From assembly GCA_021166725.1 (NCBI GenBank), contig JAJPES010000033.1:1-61467 (forward strand): a stretch of DNA of 61,467 nucleotides. Direction: 5' to 3'. The position numbers and the translations under genes were made by a program. Positions 59,004-61,467 of this stretch are shown here, piece by piece (position 1 is the first letter of the stretch; every line of letters begins with the position of its first letter). Origin of the DNA: Burkholderiaceae bacterium. GTDB lineage: Bacteria > Pseudomonadota > Gammaproteobacteria > Burkholderiales > Burkholderiaceae_E. Below the pieces are notes generated by a model. It had not been told where the DNA came from. It saw nothing but the letters and a program-made list of their open reading frames with translations, and searched no databases.

Positions 59004-59810
59004 ATGACTGAACAGACTTTCGGCAAGGCGTACGGGGGAACCGCGCCCGAGAACTACGAACGCTACTTCGTGCCGCACATCGCAGCCCCGCTCGCCGAGG
59101 ACCTGCTCGAGACCGCCGCGCTGCGCCCGGGCGAGCGCGTGCTCGACGTCGCCTGCGGCACCGGCATCGTAGCGAGGCTGGCTCGGCAACGGATCGGAGA
59201 CGGCGGCTCGCTTGCGGGCCTGGACCCGAATCCGGGCATGCTGGCGGTGGCGCGGTCGCTAGCGTCGCCGAAGCCTGCGATCGACTGGCACGAGGCCAGC
59301 GCAGAAGCGATCCCGCTCGCCGATGGTGCATTCGACGTCGCGTTGTGCCAGTTGGGACTGCAGTTCATGACCAACAAGCTCGGCGCCTTGCGGGAAATGC
59401 GGCGCGTCCTCGCCCCCGGCGGACGGCTCGTCCTCAACGTGCCGGGTCCGACACCGCCGCTGTTCGCCGTGCTCGCTGATGCGCTCGCAACGCACATCGA
59501 CCCGCGCGCCGCGTCGTTCGCCCATATCGTGTTCTCGCTTCACGACGAGCGCGAACTTCGCGAACTGACGAACGCGGCCGGTTTCCGGGACGTGCGCGTG
59601 GATGCGAGGCGAACGACGCTCGCCCTGCCGCCGTCGAGTCAGTTCCTGTGGCAGTACGTTTCCAGCACGCCGTTGGCAAACGTGGTTGCCGCAGCGAGTG
59701 ACGAAAGCCGGGCTGCGCTCGAAGCCGAGGTCGTCGATAAGTGGCGGGGCTTCGAAGTCGACGGAACATTGACATTCGAAGTGACGATGACGACGGTCGT
59801 CGGCCGATAG
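59004..59810 (+). CDS. class I SAM-dependent methyltransferase
   Basis: A 268-residue methyltransferase. The SAM motif is VLDVACGTGIVARLA near residue 50, followed by AGLDPNPGML and EASAEAIPLADGAFDVALCQLGLQFM. The C-terminal LNVPGPTPPLF and VDKWRGFEVDGTL are variable. It is of the UbiE/Coq5-like superfamily but not one of the biosynthetic members. Substrate unknown. A GGGAGG ribosome-binding site precedes the ATG. Confidence 0.85.
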   Translation: MTEQTFGKAYGGTAPENYERYFVPHIAAPLAEDLLETAALRPGERVLDVACGTGIVARLARQRIGDGGSLAGLDPNPGMLAVARSLASPKPAIDWHEASAEAIPLADGAFDVALCQLGLQFMTNKLGALREMRRVLAPGGRLVLNVPGPTPPLFAVLADALATHIDPRAASFAHIVFSLHDERELRELTNAAGFRDVRVDARRTTLALPPSSQFLWQYVSSTPLANVVAAASDESRAALEAEVVDKWRGFEVDGTLTFEVTMTTVVGR

Positions 59811-59867
59811 GCGCGTTTCCGGTCCGGCGGGCCCCGGAGTGAACTTGAACCACCCGGGGACGCCGGA

Positions 59868-60674
59868 TCAGTTCTTCTCGCGCTCCTTCGCGCGAATGAA
59901 CCGCGAGAGGTGATACGCGGCCAGACGCACATCCGGCTCCGACAGGATTACCTCCTCGCGCTCGAGAAATGGCGGCAACGCTTTCGGATTCAGCACCCAG
60001 AGCTCGCGCGTACTTCCGCCCACCTGTTCGACGAACCAACCAGGGAAGAGAACGACGGACCGAACGACGAACACCCTGCCCGTGCTCGCATGCAGGAGTT
60101 CGCGTAACCAGCCCGCTTGCGCCCGCGCCTGTATGACGACGCGCTCGTCAGGCTTTCGATCGCCCACCTTCAACCGGGCGCCGTCGACCCGAATCGTCGC
60201 GTTGCCCCTGTGAGGTTTCGACCAGGTCTTCGTCTCCACCGCGAACACGCCGGCTCTTCCGATGACGACGTGGTCTAGGTTGAAACCGTCGCCGACGACG
60301 TCGTGGAACACCTTGTAACCGTTCACGCGCAAATCCTCGAGGAACTGGCCGACGGCCTTCTCGCCGTCGGCCGCCTGCCGCAGGGCTTTCAGTTTCGGGC
60401 GCAACCGGAAGAAGCGCCACGCGGCGAACAACAGCGCGAGCACGGCGGCAGCAGTGAAATGCTTCGGCAGATAGGGAAGCTCGGTGAAGCTGCGGTACCA
60501 CTCGATACCTGCGACGGCAACAAGCACGGCGGCAAGGAGCATCGGCGTCTCGATGCGATCCTCGAGCAGCTTGGTCCGACGCTCCTCGACCGACTGTCCG
60601 GGCAGGCGCAGCGGCTTCCCCTTCAGTGGCGAACGCACGCTCCTGCCGGATGCATCGACTACGCCTACGTCCAT
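59868..60674 (-). CDS. NERD-domain protein (nuclease-related)
   Basis: A 268-residue protein with two membrane segments (about residues 44-60 and 73-88) and a NERD domain: GEKAVGQFLEDL, KVFHDVVGDGFNLDHVVIG and GVFAVETKTWSKP, which holds the acidic and Lys residues of a PD-(D/E)XK-like core. The C-terminal part is basic with AYHLSRFIRAKE. NERD proteins are linked to DNA processing and mobile elements. It is 22 bases downstream of the NYN remnant. Confidence 0.82.
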   Translation of the reverse strand: MDVGVVDASGRSVRSPLKGKPLRLPGQSVEERRTKLLEDRIETPMLLAAVLVAVAGIEWYRSFTELPYLPKHFTAAAVLALLFAAWRFFRLRPKLKALRQAADGEKAVGQFLEDLRVNGYKVFHDVVGDGFNLDHVVIGRAGVFAVETKTWSKPHRGNATIRVDGARLKVGDRKPDERVVIQARAQAGWLRELLHASTGRVFVVRSVVLFPGWFVEQVGGSTRELWVLNPKALPPFLEREEVILSEPDVRLAAYHLSRFIRAKEREKN

Positions 60675-60696
60675 CGCTCAGACCCCTTTCGACTGA

Positions 60697-61328
60697 TCAC
60701 GCTGCACGCAACCGGACATACAGGTGGACGTTCGTCGATCCGTCGCCAATCGGTGTCTCCTTGACTTCGACGTAGCGCTGCGCGCGCACCAACTCGCCGA
60801 GCTTCTGAAATCCGAAGTTCCTGGGATCGAACGAGGGATCTTTCTTGCTCAGGAGCGAGCCGACAACCCCTAGAGCGGACCACCCACTGTCCCTGGCCGC
60901 CGCCGCAATCGACGCCCGAAGCAATGGTTCGAGTGCAAGCTCTTGGTCCTGGGAGGCAGAGGGCGTGGCACTCGACGAGCGCAGGACTTCCGTGTAGACG
61001 AACTTGTCGCAGGCAGCCACGAAAGGCTGCGGCGTCTTCCTTTCGCCGAATCCATAGACGAATGCCCCCGCCTCCCGAATGCGGGTGGCCAGACGCGTGT
61101 AATCGCTGTCGGAGGACACGATGCAGAAGCCCCCGAGCGACTTGGTGTGCAGCAGGTCCATTGCATCGATGATCAACGCAGAATCGGTCGCGTTCTTGCC
61201 GGTCGTGTAGCTGAACTGCTGCCTCGGCTCGATCGCATGGCTCAATAACACTTCCTTCCAGCCCCGAAGGTTCGGCGTCGTCCAGTCCCCGTACGCGCGC
61301 TTGATGGTCGCGGTTCCGTACCGGGAGA
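60697..61328 (-). pseudogene. NYN/OST-HTH (LabA-type) domain protein, 5' end cut by IS21-family element
   Basis: The frame reads ATIKRAYGDWTTPNLRGW, QQFSYTTGKNATDSALIIDA, FCIVSSDSDYTRLATRI and YGFGERKTPQPFVAACDKF, the body of a NYN nuclease domain, and a C-terminal OST-HTH (LOTUS) part with DPRNFGFQKLGELV. The family's N-terminal LFIDADN strand, about 25 residues with the first catalytic Asp, is missing: upstream of ISRYG the frame runs into the IS end. No native start remains; activity is unlikely. Confidence 0.85.
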
Positions 61329-61467
61329 TGTTAGCGCCGCAGTAATACTGACCCACTTCGTCGGAGTAAATCTGACCCACCTGGCCGACGATGGCGGCTT
61401 TTTGGCCGCCGCGGATGTTGACCCAGGAGCAAGCAGTGGAGATACGGGTGTTGGCCCGGCAAGGGGT
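61329..61467 (+). mobile_element. IS21-family insertion sequence, left end (truncated by window)
   Basis: The element starts TGTTAGCGCCGCAGTAATAC, as IS21-type ends do. Two related internal repeats follow (AGTAATACTGACCCAC and AGTAAATCTGACCCAC), the multiple terminal repeats bound by the transposase. A GGCGGC-TTTTTG-GCCGCC hairpin stands before the istA start. It inserted into the NYN gene. The target-site duplication cannot be seen because the right end lies outside. Confidence 0.82.
61415..61467 (+). CDS. istA: IS21-family transposase IstA, N-terminal fragment (3' end outside window)
   Basis: From ATG at 61415 the frame reads MLTQEQAVEIRVLARQG, the start of the HTH of IstA (MLTxEQxxEIRVLxRQG). 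Only 17 codons are in the window. It confirms the family of the surrounding element. Confidence 0.8.
   Translation, partial: MLTQEQAVEIRVLARQG

Overview
The window is a GC-rich chromosomal segment from a betaproteobacterium, most like Burkholderiales or a related order. This placement rests on gene order and gene content, not on any rRNA or marker comparison. No tRNA, rRNA or CRISPR array was seen.

Left part (1-21376): the conserved housekeeping block uvrC-nagZ-acpS-pdxJ-recO-era-rnc-DUF4845-lepB-lepA-degP/mucD, then fabF-acpP-fabG-fabD-fabH-plsX-rpmF-yceD, nearly all on the minus strand with many 4-base ATGA overlaps. Then come maf and an RsmI-like methyltransferase (plus strand) facing sppA-Rieske-gph-rluC (minus strand). 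The block makes fatty acid and phospholipid precursors and pyridoxal phosphate, and handles signal peptide processing, ribosome assembly and repair. The rpoE-rseA-rseB (sigma-E) genes that often sit between fabF and degP in this group are absent. A 159-bp nested palindrome lies near that position.

rne and downstream (21377-27022): divergent from rluC is a 582-nt leader and rne, whose long C-terminal half carries a charged hexapeptide repeat tract. A strong terminator follows. Next is a stretch of decayed genes: a glucoamylase with an internal deletion, a 5'-truncated FAD oxidoreductase and a possible hydrolase tail.

Accessory sensory region (27023-32704): two small secreted proteins (one a plastocyanin-like cupredoxin), a DUF4148 protein, and two tandem paralogous histidine kinase/response regulator pairs. 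The two kinases share a membrane sensor but carry different transmitter types. A head-to-head heptamer repeat closes the region.

Formate dehydrogenase region (32705-45978): on the minus strand is a Cys-type molybdenum formate dehydrogenase (fdhA, fdhB, fdhC, a lipoprotein, a TAT-target peptide) with a TorD-like chaperone, a 736-residue multi-cluster ferredoxin and the DUF3306/DUF3305 proteins. Divergent on the plus strand are moaA-fdhD-mobA-moeA, which supply and sulfurate the molybdenum cofactor. Structural, maturation and cofactor genes thus form one functional island.

Right part (45973-61467): two small cytochromes c in an operon with rraA; a MoxR ATPase/GNAT/VWA group with a second palindrome whose core resembles the first; a carboxymuconolactone-decarboxylase-like protein; a PilB/GspE-like ATPase; a double-domain KaiC-like ATPase next to a hybrid histidine kinase; a pyrimidine-dimer glycosylase-like gene; a lipoprotein; a TPR-LuxR regulator; a methyltransferase; a NERD protein; and a NYN-domain gene cut at its 5' end by an IS21-family element that runs off the window.
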